DNA from: JBHEMK01 sp046262635
GTDB taxonomy: Bacteria; Actinomycetota; Thermoleophilia; Gaiellales; Gaiellaceae
Assembly (NCBI GenBank): GCA_046262635.1
Contig: JBHEMK010000059.1
Coordinates: 1-47,221, forward strand
Reading direction: 5' to 3'
Length of the DNA: 47,221 nucleotides
Under the pieces are notes generated by a model. That model did no database searches. It was given only the letters and a program-made list of their open reading frames with translations, and was not told where the DNA came from. The position numbers and the translations under genes were made by a program. This document shows, piece after piece, positions 24,506 to 32,795 of this stretch. The first letter of the stretch is position 1, and each line of letters opens with the position of its first letter.

Positions 24506-26346
24506 GGCGCGACGAACGCCGGGCGCAACACCGGGCCGGCGCAGGGACTTCCGCGCGCAGAACACCACGCCCAGACGACGAGCTGCTGGTGCGCGACGCG
24601 GCCGAGCGTCCGCGAGGTCACGTACGGCACATCGAGGCGCGCCAGCAAGCGGAGGTGCGGCCGAATGGCCTCGAGCGGTGTCGGGAGCGCGCCGCCCAGG
24701 AACGCGAGGTAGCGAATGTCATAGTGGCGCATGCGCTCCACGGCCTGCCGCGTCGACTGGCCGAAGCTGAAGAGCGGAACGTCGAACACCGCGTTCGGCC
24801 GGTCGAGCCAGTACAGGTCACGGATGCCGACCAGAACGCGTCCGTGCTGCGGCAATCGCCGGTCGAGCCACCGGAACGCCTCGTAGGTGCCGGTCAGCCG
24901 CTGAACGTAGGTGCCCCGGCTCTCGAGCCCCAGGGCGCCCGGAGCGATGCGCCACGCGAACAGACCGGTGATCACGACCAGCGGCACCGTGCTGATCGCG
25001 GCGACCGCAATCAGGTAGCTTCGGCCGAGCGGCCGCGCCTGCCACAGCTCGACGGCCGCCCAGCCCGCGAGGACGGCTGCGAAGGGGAGCACGGGGAGCA
25101 GGTAGCGAGTGATCTGGTGCATCGCCTCCCACCACAGGACGACGTAGACGAGGATTCCAAGCCCGAGCAACCGGAGCGTGCGCGCTCCGAGCACGACGGC
25201 CGCCGGGGGCAGCGCGAAGAGGGCGGGGCTGAAGCTGTACCCCCGCTCGTAGCGGCCGGTGTGAAGAAGAAACTCGAGCGGGAAGAACGGCAACCGCCAG
25301 ATCCCGGGCAGCCCGTACACGGCCAGGCTCTGCTGGATGTCGGAGCGCGACGCGGCGTCGAGGTACTTGCCGCCGAACGTTCCGGCGGCGAGGGGATACA
25401 CGGGGTTCCCCGCGACGATCCAGTTCCGGACGTACCACGGCAGCCCGACTGCGGCAAGCGCAAGAAAGGATGCGACCGCGAGCGCACGCCGGCGCGCCGG
25501 CCGATCGGCAAACAGGGCCGCTGCGAGCACGAACACCGGAGCGAAGATGAGGCCGTGGTATTTCGTCCCGATCGCCAGTCCGAGCGCGAGCCCCGCCCAG
25601 GCCGCCTCCCGGAGCCGGCGAGAACGTCGGAGCACGACGAGATGCCAGGCCGAGAGTGCGATGAACCCCGCGAGGGCCAGCTCGACGAAGCCGCCGGTGG
25701 CCTCCCAGAGAAACATTCCTTGCCCGACCCAGACGAGCGCGGCTACCGCGGCCACGGGCGGTCCGGCGAGCTCACGCGCGAGGCCGTAGACCGCGGCGGC
25801 GCTGAAGGCGCCGAGGAGGGCGGCGACGACCATCGCGGCGCTCCCGCCGTCGAGCGCCTGCCCCATCGCCATGTGCATCTCCACCGAGAACGGCTGGAAG
25901 GCGTTCCATTGCCACCAGATCGGGAAGATGTGCCCCGCTTGGAGCCAGACCTTCGGCGCGCTCAGGTGATAGGCGATCGCGTCGCCGGAGGTCGGCGGCG
26001 CGGAGGCGAGAACCGTGTCGAGCACGAGCAACGCAGCGACGGCCAGGAGCAGCCACGGCGTCGAGGAGGCGGCCCGCCAGGCGCGTCTGACCCGCCGGGC
26101 CTCGTCCGGCAGGAAGGGGAGCGCGAGCACCGCTCCGGCGAGCGCGACAGCGACTAGTGCCGCCCGGTCGAAAGCGCCCGCCAGCCCGAGGCCGAACACG
26201 AGCAGACCGAGGGCGCCGAAGCCAGCTGAGAAGATGGTGAGGGATCGCCGCAGACCGGGCTCGATCCCGACCCGGCCACCGACCGTCAGGGTGATCCCGC
26301 TGCCGTATGACGCCGCGATCACAGCCATTGCAGCGAGGAACGGCAC
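24502..26346 (-). CDS. Polytopic GT-C-type glycosyltransferase (ArnT/PMT-like)
   Basis: This 614-residue protein has about 11-13 hydrophobic segments and the GT-C hallmark in its first large extracytoplasmic loop: SGDAIAYHLSAPKVWLQAGH near residues 120-139, with the acidic residue Asp122 expected to be catalytic. Later it has TKYHGLIFAP, GLPWYVRNWIVAGNPVYPLA and HQITRYLLPVLPF, typical of PMT-2/DUF2029-like transferases. It would use polyprenyl-phosphate sugars on the outer face of the membrane. The GTG at 26346 lies 10 nt behind TATACT. It is the first gene of the second minus-strand operon. Confidence 0.85.
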   Translation of the reverse strand: MPFLAAMAVIAASYGSGITLTVGGRVGIEPGLRRSLTIFSAGFGALGLLVFGLGLAGAFDRAALVAVALAGAVLALPFLPDEARRVRRAWRAASSTPWLLLAVAALLVLDTVLASAPPTSGDAIAYHLSAPKVWLQAGHIFPIWWQWNAFQPFSVEMHMAMGQALDGGSAAMVVAALLGAFSAAAVYGLARELAGPPVAAVAALVWVGQGMFLWEATGGFVELALAGFIALSAWHLVVLRRSRRLREAAWAGLALGLAIGTKYHGLIFAPVFVLAAALFADRPARRRALAVASFLALAAVGLPWYVRNWIVAGNPVYPLAAGTFGGKYLDAASRSDIQQSLAVYGLPGIWRLPFFPLEFLLHTGRYERGYSFSPALFALPPAAVVLGARTLRLLGLGILVYVVLWWEAMHQITRYLLPVLPFAAVLAGWAAVELWQARPLGRSYLIAVAAISTVPLVVITGLFAWRIAPGALGLESRGTYVQRLTGTYEAFRWLDRRLPQHGRVLVGIRDLYWLDRPNAVFDVPLFSFGQSTRQAVERMRHYDIRYLAFLGGALPTPLEAIRPHLRLLARLDVPYVTSRTLGRVAHQQLVVWAWCSARGSPCAGPVLRPAFVAP

Positions 26347-26356
26347 GTCGGCGGCG

Positions 26357-26362
26357 AGTATA
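26357..26362 (-). promoter_or_regulatory. TATACT -10 element for the second minus-strand operon
   Basis: TATACT on the minus strand, the best -10 box in the window, ends 10 nt before the GTG at 26346. It shares a 71-bp divergent spacer with the box at 26403-26408, and no -35 box is clear. A transcript from here could span eight overlapped genes to 17990. Confidence 0.5.
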
Positions 26363-26402
26363 GCCTCGAGCTTTCATCGGCCCTCCGACGCGTTCGCCTC
26401 AG

Positions 26403-26408
26403 TATCCT
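26403..26408 (+). promoter_or_regulatory. TATCCT -10 element for the ligase-like gene
   Basis: TATCCT ends 9 nt before the GTG at 26418 in the same divergent spacer, so the two operons share a bidirectional promoter region. Confidence 0.45.
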
Positions 26409-26417
26409 GCTCCTGCG

Positions 26418-27770
26418 GTGCCGCACCTCGAACGTCGACTTTCGCTCGATGTCGTCGTACCCGTTGCGGTCGGCGTCACGATCGTCGCCTTCGCGGCCGG
26501 CTCGAGTTCGGTGGCCGAGGTCGTCCAGGTGGGGCGAACCGTTCGGTGGCTCGCCCTGCTCGTTCTGAGTGTTCTCGCCGCGATCTGGGCGATTGACCGA
26601 CGTCACGCCTCAACACTGAGGCCTTTCGTCGCGGTTCCCGCCAGCTGCCTCCTCGGCGTCGCCTTGCTCTCGTCGACCTGGTCGGTCGACCCTCGCCTGA
26701 CGGCCGAGCGGGCCGCGACGCTCGTTCTCCTCCTCGTCACGTCCGGAGCGCTCGCGCTCGCCTGCTCCGGGAGGACCGGGGCGATCGACCGCGTGCTCGC
26801 CGGCTTGATCGGAGGTGCTGCCGTCGTCGCCGCGTTGGGCTTGCCCCTGCTTGCGATCGACCACCGCGCTGCAGTCGAGCAGGCGACGCTCGACCTGCCG
26901 GCGCGCTACCGGGGTTTCGGCGAGAACCCGAACACGGTTTCGCTCCTCCTCGCACTCTGCCTGCCGGTGGCGGCCTGGTTCGTGCTGGGGAGCTCCTCGC
27001 GTCGCCGGCGCGTGCTCGCGCTCGCGCTCGGGCTCTTCTTCGACGCCTCGATCGTCGCCTCCGGCTCGCGGGGAGCGCTGATTGCCGGGTTTGCGGGGGT
27101 GGCCGCCGTGGCCGTCCTCGCGCCGGGGCGACGTCTCGTCCGGGCCGCCCGCGCGCTCGCCGTCGCGGCTCTCCTCGTGGCCAGCACAGCGATCGCCCTC
27201 GCACCGACATCGAAGGGTGAGCGGGCCGCCCAGCCCAAGGTGCCGGCGCAGAGGTCGGCCAGACCGAGATCGAACCCACGCTACCTGGACGTCCAGTCCG
27301 CGTTTCCCCTGGAGTTCGACATCGGGTCACCGGTTCCGGGCGAGGCCTCGCCGACCCACCGGTTGCTCTTCGGCCTCAGCGGGCGCGGCGAAGCGTGGCG
27401 TGGGGCGATCGATCAGGCCGACCAACGACCGGCTCTCGGTCACGGGTTCGGCACGGAGGATCGGGTTTTCGTCGACCGCTACGCGAACTTCGCCGGCGGG
27501 CTTCCGGAGAACTCGTTCATCGGCCTCTACCTGCAGCTCGGCGCGACGGGCCTGGTCGTGTTCCTGGTCCTCGTGGCCGCGCTCGTCGTCGCCGCGGTAC
27601 GAGCGCTGCCGCGGAGCGAGGCCGCCGTCTCGCTCGGCGTGCTGCTCGCGGCGCTCGTCCTCGCCTGCGTTCAGTCATACATCTACTCCGTCGGCAACGT
27701 CGGCACGGCCGCGGTCTGGATCTGCGCGTTCCTCGGCGGCGGCCTCTTCGCACGACGAGCAGCCACATGA
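26418..27770 (+). CDS. O-antigen ligase/polymerase-like membrane protein
   Basis: This 450-residue polytopic protein has the Wzy_C/WaaL-type layout: about ten hydrophobic segments, RYRGFGENPNTVSLLLAL near residues 163-180, SGSRGAL at 215-221, a large extracytoplasmic loop about 262-375 with GHGFGTED at 341-348 and ENSFIGLYLQLGATG at 364-378. Arg and His residues in these positions are the ones needed for glycan transfer from polyprenyl diphosphate in WaaL and Wzy. It could polymerise the repeat unit or ligate the finished chain; sequence alone does not decide. GTG start follows a TATCCT box and the stop overlaps the next GT4 by 4 nt. Confidence 0.85.
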   Translation: MPHLERRLSLDVVVPVAVGVTIVAFAAGSSSVAEVVQVGRTVRWLALLVLSVLAAIWAIDRRHASTLRPFVAVPASCLLGVALLSSTWSVDPRLTAERAATLVLLLVTSGALALACSGRTGAIDRVLAGLIGGAAVVAALGLPLLAIDHRAAVEQATLDLPARYRGFGENPNTVSLLLALCLPVAAWFVLGSSSRRRRVLALALGLFFDASIVASGSRGALIAGFAGVAAVAVLAPGRRLVRAARALAVAALLVASTAIALAPTSKGERAAQPKVPAQRSARPRSNPRYLDVQSAFPLEFDIGSPVPGEASPTHRLLFGLSGRGEAWRGAIDQADQRPALGHGFGTEDRVFVDRYANFAGGLPENSFIGLYLQLGATGLVVFLVLVAALVVAAVRALPRSEAAVSLGVLLAALVLACVQSYIYSVGNVGTAAVWICAFLGGGLFARRAAT

Positions 27771-28984
27771 GCGTCGAGGGATGCCGGCCGCGGCTCCTCG
27801 TCTTCAACCAGTACTACTGGCCCGGCCTCGAGGCCACGGCTCACCTGCTGGCGGAGTTGTGCGGCGCACTCGCCGATGAGTTCGACATCACCGTCGTCAC
27901 GGGCCGCATTCTGATCCACGCGCCCGAGGCCGGCCGGTCCGTGCACGAAGGGGTGGAAGTGATCCGGGTCAAGTCGACGGCATTCGACCGGCGTCGCCTG
28001 TACCTCCGTGCTCTGAACTACCTCACGTACATGGTGGAGTCGATGCGAGCGGGCTTTCGGGCCCGCAGGCCCGACGTGGTGCTCTGCATGACGGATCCTC
28101 CGATCATCGGGAACATCGCACTCCTCGTCGCCCGCCGGTTCGGCGCGCCGCTCGTCGTCATCAGCCAGGACGTCTTCCCGGAGATCGCCGTCGAGGTCAA
28201 GCGACTGGAGAACAAGCCGCTGATCGCGCTTCTGCGGGTGCTGATCGCCATCTACCTCCGCGGTGCCGACCAGGTCGTCGCGATCGGGGACACGATGCGG
28301 AAACGGCTCGAGGCGAAAGGGGCCTGTCCCGCTCGGATCACCGTCATTCCGAACTGGGTGGACACGACCGCTGTCTACCCCACCGACCGAAAGAACGCCT
28401 GGTCGCAGGCTCAGGCGCTCGATGGTCGCTTCGTGGTCATGCACTCGGGAAACGTGGGCCACGCGCAGGACCTGGAAGCCCTGATCCGCGCGACGACCTT
28501 CGTGCGTGATCTGGACGATCTTGCGCTCGTGATCATCGGCGGCGGTGCACGGCTCCTCGAGCTGAAGGAGCTGGCCGAGGTGCTGGAAGCCGACCGCATC
28601 CAGTTCATGGGCTATCAGTCACGCGAGACGCTCTCGATGTCTCTCTCGACCGCAAGCATTCACTTCGTGGGACTGGGAAGCGGACTCTCGGGATACGTCG
28701 TGCCGAGCCGCCTCTACGGGATCCTCGCAGCGGGCCGCCCAGTCCTCGTGTCGGCCGATCCCGACAGCGAGACGGCGATGGTCGTCGAGCGCGTCGGTTG
28801 TGGGATCGTGATTTCCCCCGGGCGACCGGAACTCGTGGCGAAGGTGCTCCGCGATGCGCACGATGGCCGCTACGACCTCGACGAGATGGGGCGGCGCGGG
28901 CGCGAGTTTGTCGTGGCGGAGGCCGACCGCACCGTGGCGGTCCACCGGTACCGGGAGCTGCTCCGTGCCGTCGCGCGCAGCTGA
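27767..28984 (+). CDS. Glycosyltransferase family 4 (WcaI/WbuB-like)
   Basis: This 405-residue GT4 is of the WbuB/WcaI subgroup: LLVFNQYYWPGLEATAHLLAEL near the N-terminus, VVLCMTDPPIIGNIALLVARRF, PLVVISQDVFPEIAVE, VIPNWVDTTAVYP and VVMHSGNVGHAQDLEALI. The end carries SGYVVPSRLYGILAAGRPVLVS, where the donor-binding SK-YxxxAxGxP consensus is read as SRLYGILAAGRP. ATG at 27767 makes an ATGA overlap with the ligase-like gene. Members of this subgroup often transfer an amino sugar such as L-FucNAc or a related donor; here that is only a possibility. Confidence 0.92.
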   Translation: MSVEGCRPRLLVFNQYYWPGLEATAHLLAELCGALADEFDITVVTGRILIHAPEAGRSVHEGVEVIRVKSTAFDRRRLYLRALNYLTYMVESMRAGFRARRPDVVLCMTDPPIIGNIALLVARRFGAPLVVISQDVFPEIAVEVKRLENKPLIALLRVLIAIYLRGADQVVAIGDTMRKRLEAKGACPARITVIPNWVDTTAVYPTDRKNAWSQAQALDGRFVVMHSGNVGHAQDLEALIRATTFVRDLDDLALVIIGGGARLLELKELAEVLEADRIQFMGYQSRETLSMSLSTASIHFVGLGSGLSGYVVPSRLYGILAAGRPVLVSADPDSETAMVVERVGCGIVISPGRPELVAKVLRDAHDGRYDLDEMGRRGREFVVAEADRTVAVHRYRELLRAVARS

Positions 28985-29387
28985 CGTTCGCTCGGGGCGC
29001 GCGACGCACGGGGTGTTCGCGGCAGGTCTGGTCCTCGTCGTCGCCGTCGCCATGACACTGGTCGGCCGCTGGGAGCGCGAGCGCTGGATCGACGCCCAGG
29101 TCGGCGGCATGCAACGGATCGAGCGGATCGTCGGCCCTCTCGACCAGCCGGCGCTGAGCGGCTACCGCGTGCTGCCCGCCTTCGACTGCCTCGTGTACCG
29201 GCGCGGCACGAACCCGTACGCCCTCGAGCTCTGCTTCGACCGTTCCGGCCGGCTGGTCGAGGCGATCGATCGGCTGGAGGCCACGCGCCGCATCTCCAGC
29301 CTGCGGAGCGACCCTGGTGCGTCAACCATCCACGGCGACAGGCGCGAGGTCGATCGGCTGCTCCGCCGAATGGGCGCCCACGGCTAG
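28965..29387 (+). CDS. Small membrane-anchored protein of unknown function
   Basis: A 140-residue protein that I cannot assign. It has one N-terminal membrane segment (GVFAAGLVLVVAVAMTLVG, roughly residues 17-35) followed by a soluble domain of about 100 residues with LPAFDCLVYRRGTNPYALELCFD in the middle, including two Cys residues about 20 apart that may pair outside the membrane. GTG at 28965 lies 8 nt behind GGGAG and inside the end of the GT4 gene (20-nt overlap), so it should be cotranslated. Its 3' end overlaps the opposing gene by 66 bp. The coding frame has strong third-position GC, supporting it as real. Confidence 0.65.
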   Translation: MPSRAADVRSGRATHGVFAAGLVLVVAVAMTLVGRWERERWIDAQVGGMQRIERIVGPLDQPALSGYRVLPAFDCLVYRRGTNPYALELCFDRSGRLVEAIDRLEATRRISSLRSDPGASTIHGDRREVDRLLRRMGAHG

Positions 29388-30731
29388 GAGGCGCGAGACG
29401 AGCAGCGGCGCGAACGCCGCCGAGAGCAGGACGAGCGAGCCAACCGCACGCGGGATCGGTTCCTGCGCGGACTCGTCGAGGGGGAACGAGAGGAACGACC
29501 AGAGAACCCACACGAAGCCCACCACTCCCAGCGCGCATGTCAGCAGATAGAGCACCGCCAGGCCGACGTCGCGGCGTGCCACAAGCAGAAGGAGCGCGGC
29601 TGTCAGAGCGAGCGGGACGGTCACGAGCCACATGTCAGTGCGAACCAGCAGGTGGAGCACGATCCGGAGTGCCGGGCCAACTCGATCGACATGTGACGGC
29701 AGCCGCGAGAACGGCACCTCGGGCGTGTCGGGCGTGACGTGCCTCGATGTCCACCAGAGCCTCCAGGGGATCTGAGGGAGATAGGCGAGTACGGTCAGAC
29801 CGAGAAGCCTCGGCCACGCGGCGCGGGCTGTGCGGACGGTTGTCGCGAGCGCGGCTGCGAGCAGACAGGCAATCAGCAGCTGGCCCTCGCGCTTGGTCGC
29901 CATCGCGGCCGACGCGAGGAACGCAAAAACCCCGAGAAGCCAGGGTTCCCGCGTCAGCAGCCAGCGTGCGACGCAGAGCGCGGCTACGGCGAACAAGACG
30001 GCCAGGGGCCAGTCGCCCTCGGCCACGAGCAAGCGTTTGTCGAGCGTCGGCATGACTGACGCCAGCGCGAGGAAGGGCCAGATCACGGCCGGTTTCACGA
30101 GCGGGCGCAGCAGCGTCCAGACGCTGAGCAGAAACGCGGCGAAGAGGAACCAGTACTGGAGCGCGAGGGCGGTCGCGTCCGCGGAACCCATCAGGCGGAA
30201 GTCCATGGCTTGGAGCGCGGGAACGAAGAGGGGGTAGCTGGGGTTGGCGAGCGCAGTGAGGAGGTGCGCATCGAGCCCGAAGAAGTAGATGGTCTCGGCC
30301 TTCGGGACCCAGAACGTCCAGGCATCCCACGAGGTCACAGGCAAGTGCACGGCGGCTCTGGACATGGCGCCGAGGACGAGAAGCGTGATCACGGCGAACA
30401 CCAGCACCGCGAGGTTCTGCGGCGTCGCCGCCGGCCTCGTGAGCCCGCTCGCGCGCGGCGGCCGGAACCCACGTCCCGCTGCGACTGCGCATCCCGCCAC
30501 CAAGAGCCCGGTTGCGATCGCGATGATGACGATCGTTCCGAGTCCGAACCCTGCCAAAAGCATCAGCGTTGCCAGGACGCCGACGGAGGCGACGCCTGTG
30601 AGGTAGGCCAGGCCCAGCGCTTGCAGGAAGTCGACCCAGGTCTCCCAGCGGCGCAGGGTCGACAGGACGCCCACGCCCGCCCCGGCGTACAGGGCCTGGG
30701 CGATCAACAGGCCGCCGAGCGAGCGGCTCAT
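29322..30731 (-). CDS. Polytopic GT-C-like membrane protein
   Basis: This 469-residue protein has about 11 hydrophobic segments and, in the first large outer loop, LPVTSWDAWTFWVPKAETIYFF near residues 130-151, where the Asp of SWDAWTFW lies where GT-C transferases keep their catalytic acid. MATKREGQLLIACLLAA is a further family-type segment (TK before a helix). It probably transfers a sugar from a polyprenyl-phosphate donor. ATG at 30731 overlaps the upstream gene by one base (TGATG). The last 22 codons overlap the opposing small membrane-protein gene. Confidence 0.75.
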   Translation of the reverse strand: MSRSLGGLLIAQALYAGAGVGVLSTLRRWETWVDFLQALGLAYLTGVASVGVLATLMLLAGFGLGTIVIIAIATGLLVAGCAVAAGRGFRPPRASGLTRPAATPQNLAVLVFAVITLLVLGAMSRAAVHLPVTSWDAWTFWVPKAETIYFFGLDAHLLTALANPSYPLFVPALQAMDFRLMGSADATALALQYWFLFAAFLLSVWTLLRPLVKPAVIWPFLALASVMPTLDKRLLVAEGDWPLAVLFAVAALCVARWLLTREPWLLGVFAFLASAAMATKREGQLLIACLLAAALATTVRTARAAWPRLLGLTVLAYLPQIPWRLWWTSRHVTPDTPEVPFSRLPSHVDRVGPALRIVLHLLVRTDMWLVTVPLALTAALLLLVARRDVGLAVLYLLTCALGVVGFVWVLWSFLSFPLDESAQEPIPRAVGSLVLLSAAFAPLLVSRLLAVGAHSAEQPIDLAPVAVDG

Positions 30732-31234
30732 CAGTGGCGCAGCAGCCCGATCACGAGGCCGCGATCAGACGACTCCCAGACCCGGGTCCACCGCTGATCG
30801 AAAGGGGAGGTGTCGCAGAAGTAGCAGAGGATGTACGACGCGGAGCTGGGAGGCATCTCCCGCCGAGGGAGGAGCAGGAACCGAACATAGCCGGGTAGGG
30901 CCAGGTACGTCAGCGCTGCCATCTTGTACGAGCGTTGCGCGACGTCGATGGAAGCGGGCTCAAGCAAGGCGTACGTCGAGTTCCTGGGCACGATGTCCAG
31001 CGCCTTCTCGAGGAAGATGTTGTCGATGTCGGCGCTGTCGGCGCCGGCGAGCTCTCGCTCGAGCGGCGTTCGGTGCGCCGCATACGCTGCGAGCCCGTCG
31101 AAATGGTGAACCAACGACGGCGCTCGTACGAGCGCCACCGCCGCGGCGGTCGCGACCAATCCCACCGCGATCGCGCGCGACAACCGCGCCCAGGAACCCA
31201 CGGGCAGCGAAAGACTGGGCGACTGCATGGGCAC
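30731..31234 (-). CDS. Small membrane-anchored protein of unknown function
   Basis: A 167-residue protein of unknown family. Residues about 15-40 form one membrane segment (RLSRAIAVGLVATAAAVALVRAP), followed by an outer domain with YILCYFCDTSPFD near 133-145, whose CxxC-like pair (C136 and C139) could bind metal or form a disulfide. The start may be GTG at 31234 or ATG at 31228 (MQSPS); an AT-rich TAATAT box lies 12 and 18 nt upstream respectively. It precedes a GT-C-like gene with a one-base overlap. Like the other small membrane protein at 28965-29387 it may be an accessory to a membrane transferase, which is a guess from position. Confidence 0.6.
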   Translation of the reverse strand: MPMQSPSLSLPVGSWARLSRAIAVGLVATAAAVALVRAPSLVHHFDGLAAYAAHRTPLERELAGADSADIDNIFLEKALDIVPRNSTYALLEPASIDVAQRSYKMAALTYLALPGYVRFLLLPRREMPPSSASYILCYFCDTSPFDQRWTRVWESSDRGLVIGLLRH

Positions 31235-31246
31235 GGGGAGGCCGCA

Positions 31247-31252
31247 ATATTA
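31247..31252 (-). promoter_or_regulatory. TAATAT -10-like element
   Basis: TAATAT on the minus strand ends 12 nt before the GTG at 31234, in the most AT-rich stretch of a 130-bp gap. It fits the -10 consensus but its spacing is a little longer than that of the other boxes here. Confidence 0.35.
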
Positions 31253-31364
31253 ACGTCCGCATCGGCCCGACCGAGGTGCCCGAAGCCGGCGGCTCGCGCC
31301 ATGCGGGCCTCGTAGGTGTGTGCTGGGCGCCCTCGCCGTGCTTGCGTGGGCGCAGACCCCGCGC

Positions 31365-32720
31365 TCAAGGTGCGAGCGGCGGATCCGCGTTCGCGGATCT
31401 GGCCCGGGCATCGTCCGCAGTGACTGTGGGCGTCCCGATCCCGCGAGCGAGCAAGCGATCGATTGCAAACGCCGCGAGCACCAGCAGCGACAGACGCAGC
31501 AGGAGCGCTGCCTCCAGCGCGTGCCGATCCACCTCCACACCGCTGAAGTGCCACGCGATGAGGAAGTGGGGGTACGTCGTCGCAAGTATCCCGAGCGGCA
31601 CCAACCACACCAGGTCGGCGCCGGCAAACCGAGCTACGGCGAGTGCGCTTGCAAGAACGACTCCGAGAACGACGAGGATGAGTGCGATGCCGCGCGGGAA
31701 GAGCACCTCCTCCGTCAATCGCGGGAGCGGCAGGAAGCGCAGGCTCGCGTTGTCGTTGTAGATCTTCAGCTCCGGGTCGATCAGGGATGCCGCGTTGGAC
31801 GGCGTCGAATAGAGCGCCTCTTGGCGCCCAATGAACGGCGCCGCGAGCGTGTAGCCCGGATGCGAGACGAGATAGTGGAGATACACGCTGCGTCCGCGAA
31901 CGTCGATCCACCCGCTCGCCACCCAGTTCGAATGGACATCGAGCCCAAGGTGCTCGAAGTAGGAGGTGATCGATGGGTGCGTGATCACTCGATGAACGAC
32001 AACGTCGACGAGCGGCTGGCGCCAGCGCTTGCCGGCGTCCGCCGAGCCGTAGTCGGCTAGGAAGATCGCGCAGCAGCCAGCGACCAGCACGAGCTTCAGA
32101 CGTCGATACTCGGACCGAACCAGCGTGACCGCGACGAAGAGCCCGACGACGAGCAGGACATACGCGTTCGTGTCACGCGCGAACGCCCAGAGGAGCGACA
32201 ACACGATCACGGCCACTGCCAGGCGCGGTCTGGGATCCCCGATCAGGGCGATCCAGGCCGCGAGCAGGAGGGCGGTCAGCGCGAAGGTCACCGACTCGCT
32301 GAGAAGCAGCGTGTCCCAGAGGATCACTTCGGTGGTCAGGCTGAAGGCGAGGACCGCGGCGAAGGCGATTGGCCGGAGCCATCGAGAGTGGATGCGCCGG
32401 ACGATCACGGCTGCGAGGACGAGCCAGGCCGCGGTCGAGAAGACGAGCTGACCGAGGATTCGTGCCTCCGACGTCGCCAGGAGCTTGTAGAAAAGCGGGA
32501 TTGTGAAGCCGCGCTCCCCTGTGTAGAAGCGAATGCTCCAAAGCGGCAGCGAGGCGACGTGCTCGTAACCCGACGTGTCAGTGACGCGATCGGCGCGGTT
32601 TGTGAAGCTCCCTACCCGACAAAGGCCGTAGAGGCCTGTGAGTGCTGCGTAGAGTGGAAACGTGCGAGCACCGACGAGGGTGAGTACCCGCTGGAGGTTG
32701 CTCGTAACGACTCTCGTCAC
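31365..32720 (-). CDS. Polytopic GT-C-like membrane protein
   Basis: This 451-residue protein has about ten hydrophobic segments. After TM1 comes an outer loop with NRADRVTDTSGYEHVASLPLW near residues 41-61, holding acidic residues in the GT-C position, and later ILWDTLLLSESVTFALTALL and DTNAYVLLVVGLF, both frequent in mannosyltransferase-like membrane proteins. GTG at 32720 is the first start that does not run far into the divergent gene's upstream region; GAAGAG just before it may be a weak ribosome site. A 130-bp gap separates it from the small protein gene downstream. Transferase function is inferred from topology and motifs. Confidence 0.7.
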   Translation of the reverse strand: MTRVVTSNLQRVLTLVGARTFPLYAALTGLYGLCRVGSFTNRADRVTDTSGYEHVASLPLWSIRFYTGERGFTIPLFYKLLATSEARILGQLVFSTAAWLVLAAVIVRRIHSRWLRPIAFAAVLAFSLTTEVILWDTLLLSESVTFALTALLLAAWIALIGDPRPRLAVAVIVLSLLWAFARDTNAYVLLVVGLFVAVTLVRSEYRRLKLVLVAGCCAIFLADYGSADAGKRWRQPLVDVVVHRVITHPSITSYFEHLGLDVHSNWVASGWIDVRGRSVYLHYLVSHPGYTLAAPFIGRQEALYSTPSNAASLIDPELKIYNDNASLRFLPLPRLTEEVLFPRGIALILVVLGVVLASALAVARFAGADLVWLVPLGILATTYPHFLIAWHFSGVEVDRHALEAALLLRLSLLVLAAFAIDRLLARGIGTPTVTADDARARSANADPPLAP

Positions 32721-32780
32721 GCTCTTCAAACGACCCCCGGACGATAACTCATTGTGCGGCGCCGCTCGCTCGCGGCACGC

Positions 32781-32786
32781 TAGGCT
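32781..32786 (+). promoter_or_regulatory. TAGGCT -10 element for the GT2/priming transferase genes
   Basis: TAGGCT ends 9 nt before the ATG at 32796, matching the leaderless pattern. No ribosome-binding site precedes the ATG. Confidence 0.42.
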
Positions 32787-32795
32787 CGCCGCGCC

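Noticed and set aside
24589..26157. A 522-codon plus-strand open frame opposite the GT-C membrane gene
   Set aside because: It is hydrophilic, Arg/Glu/Pro-rich antisense of membrane segments; the minus strand has a clear polytopic GT-C protein.
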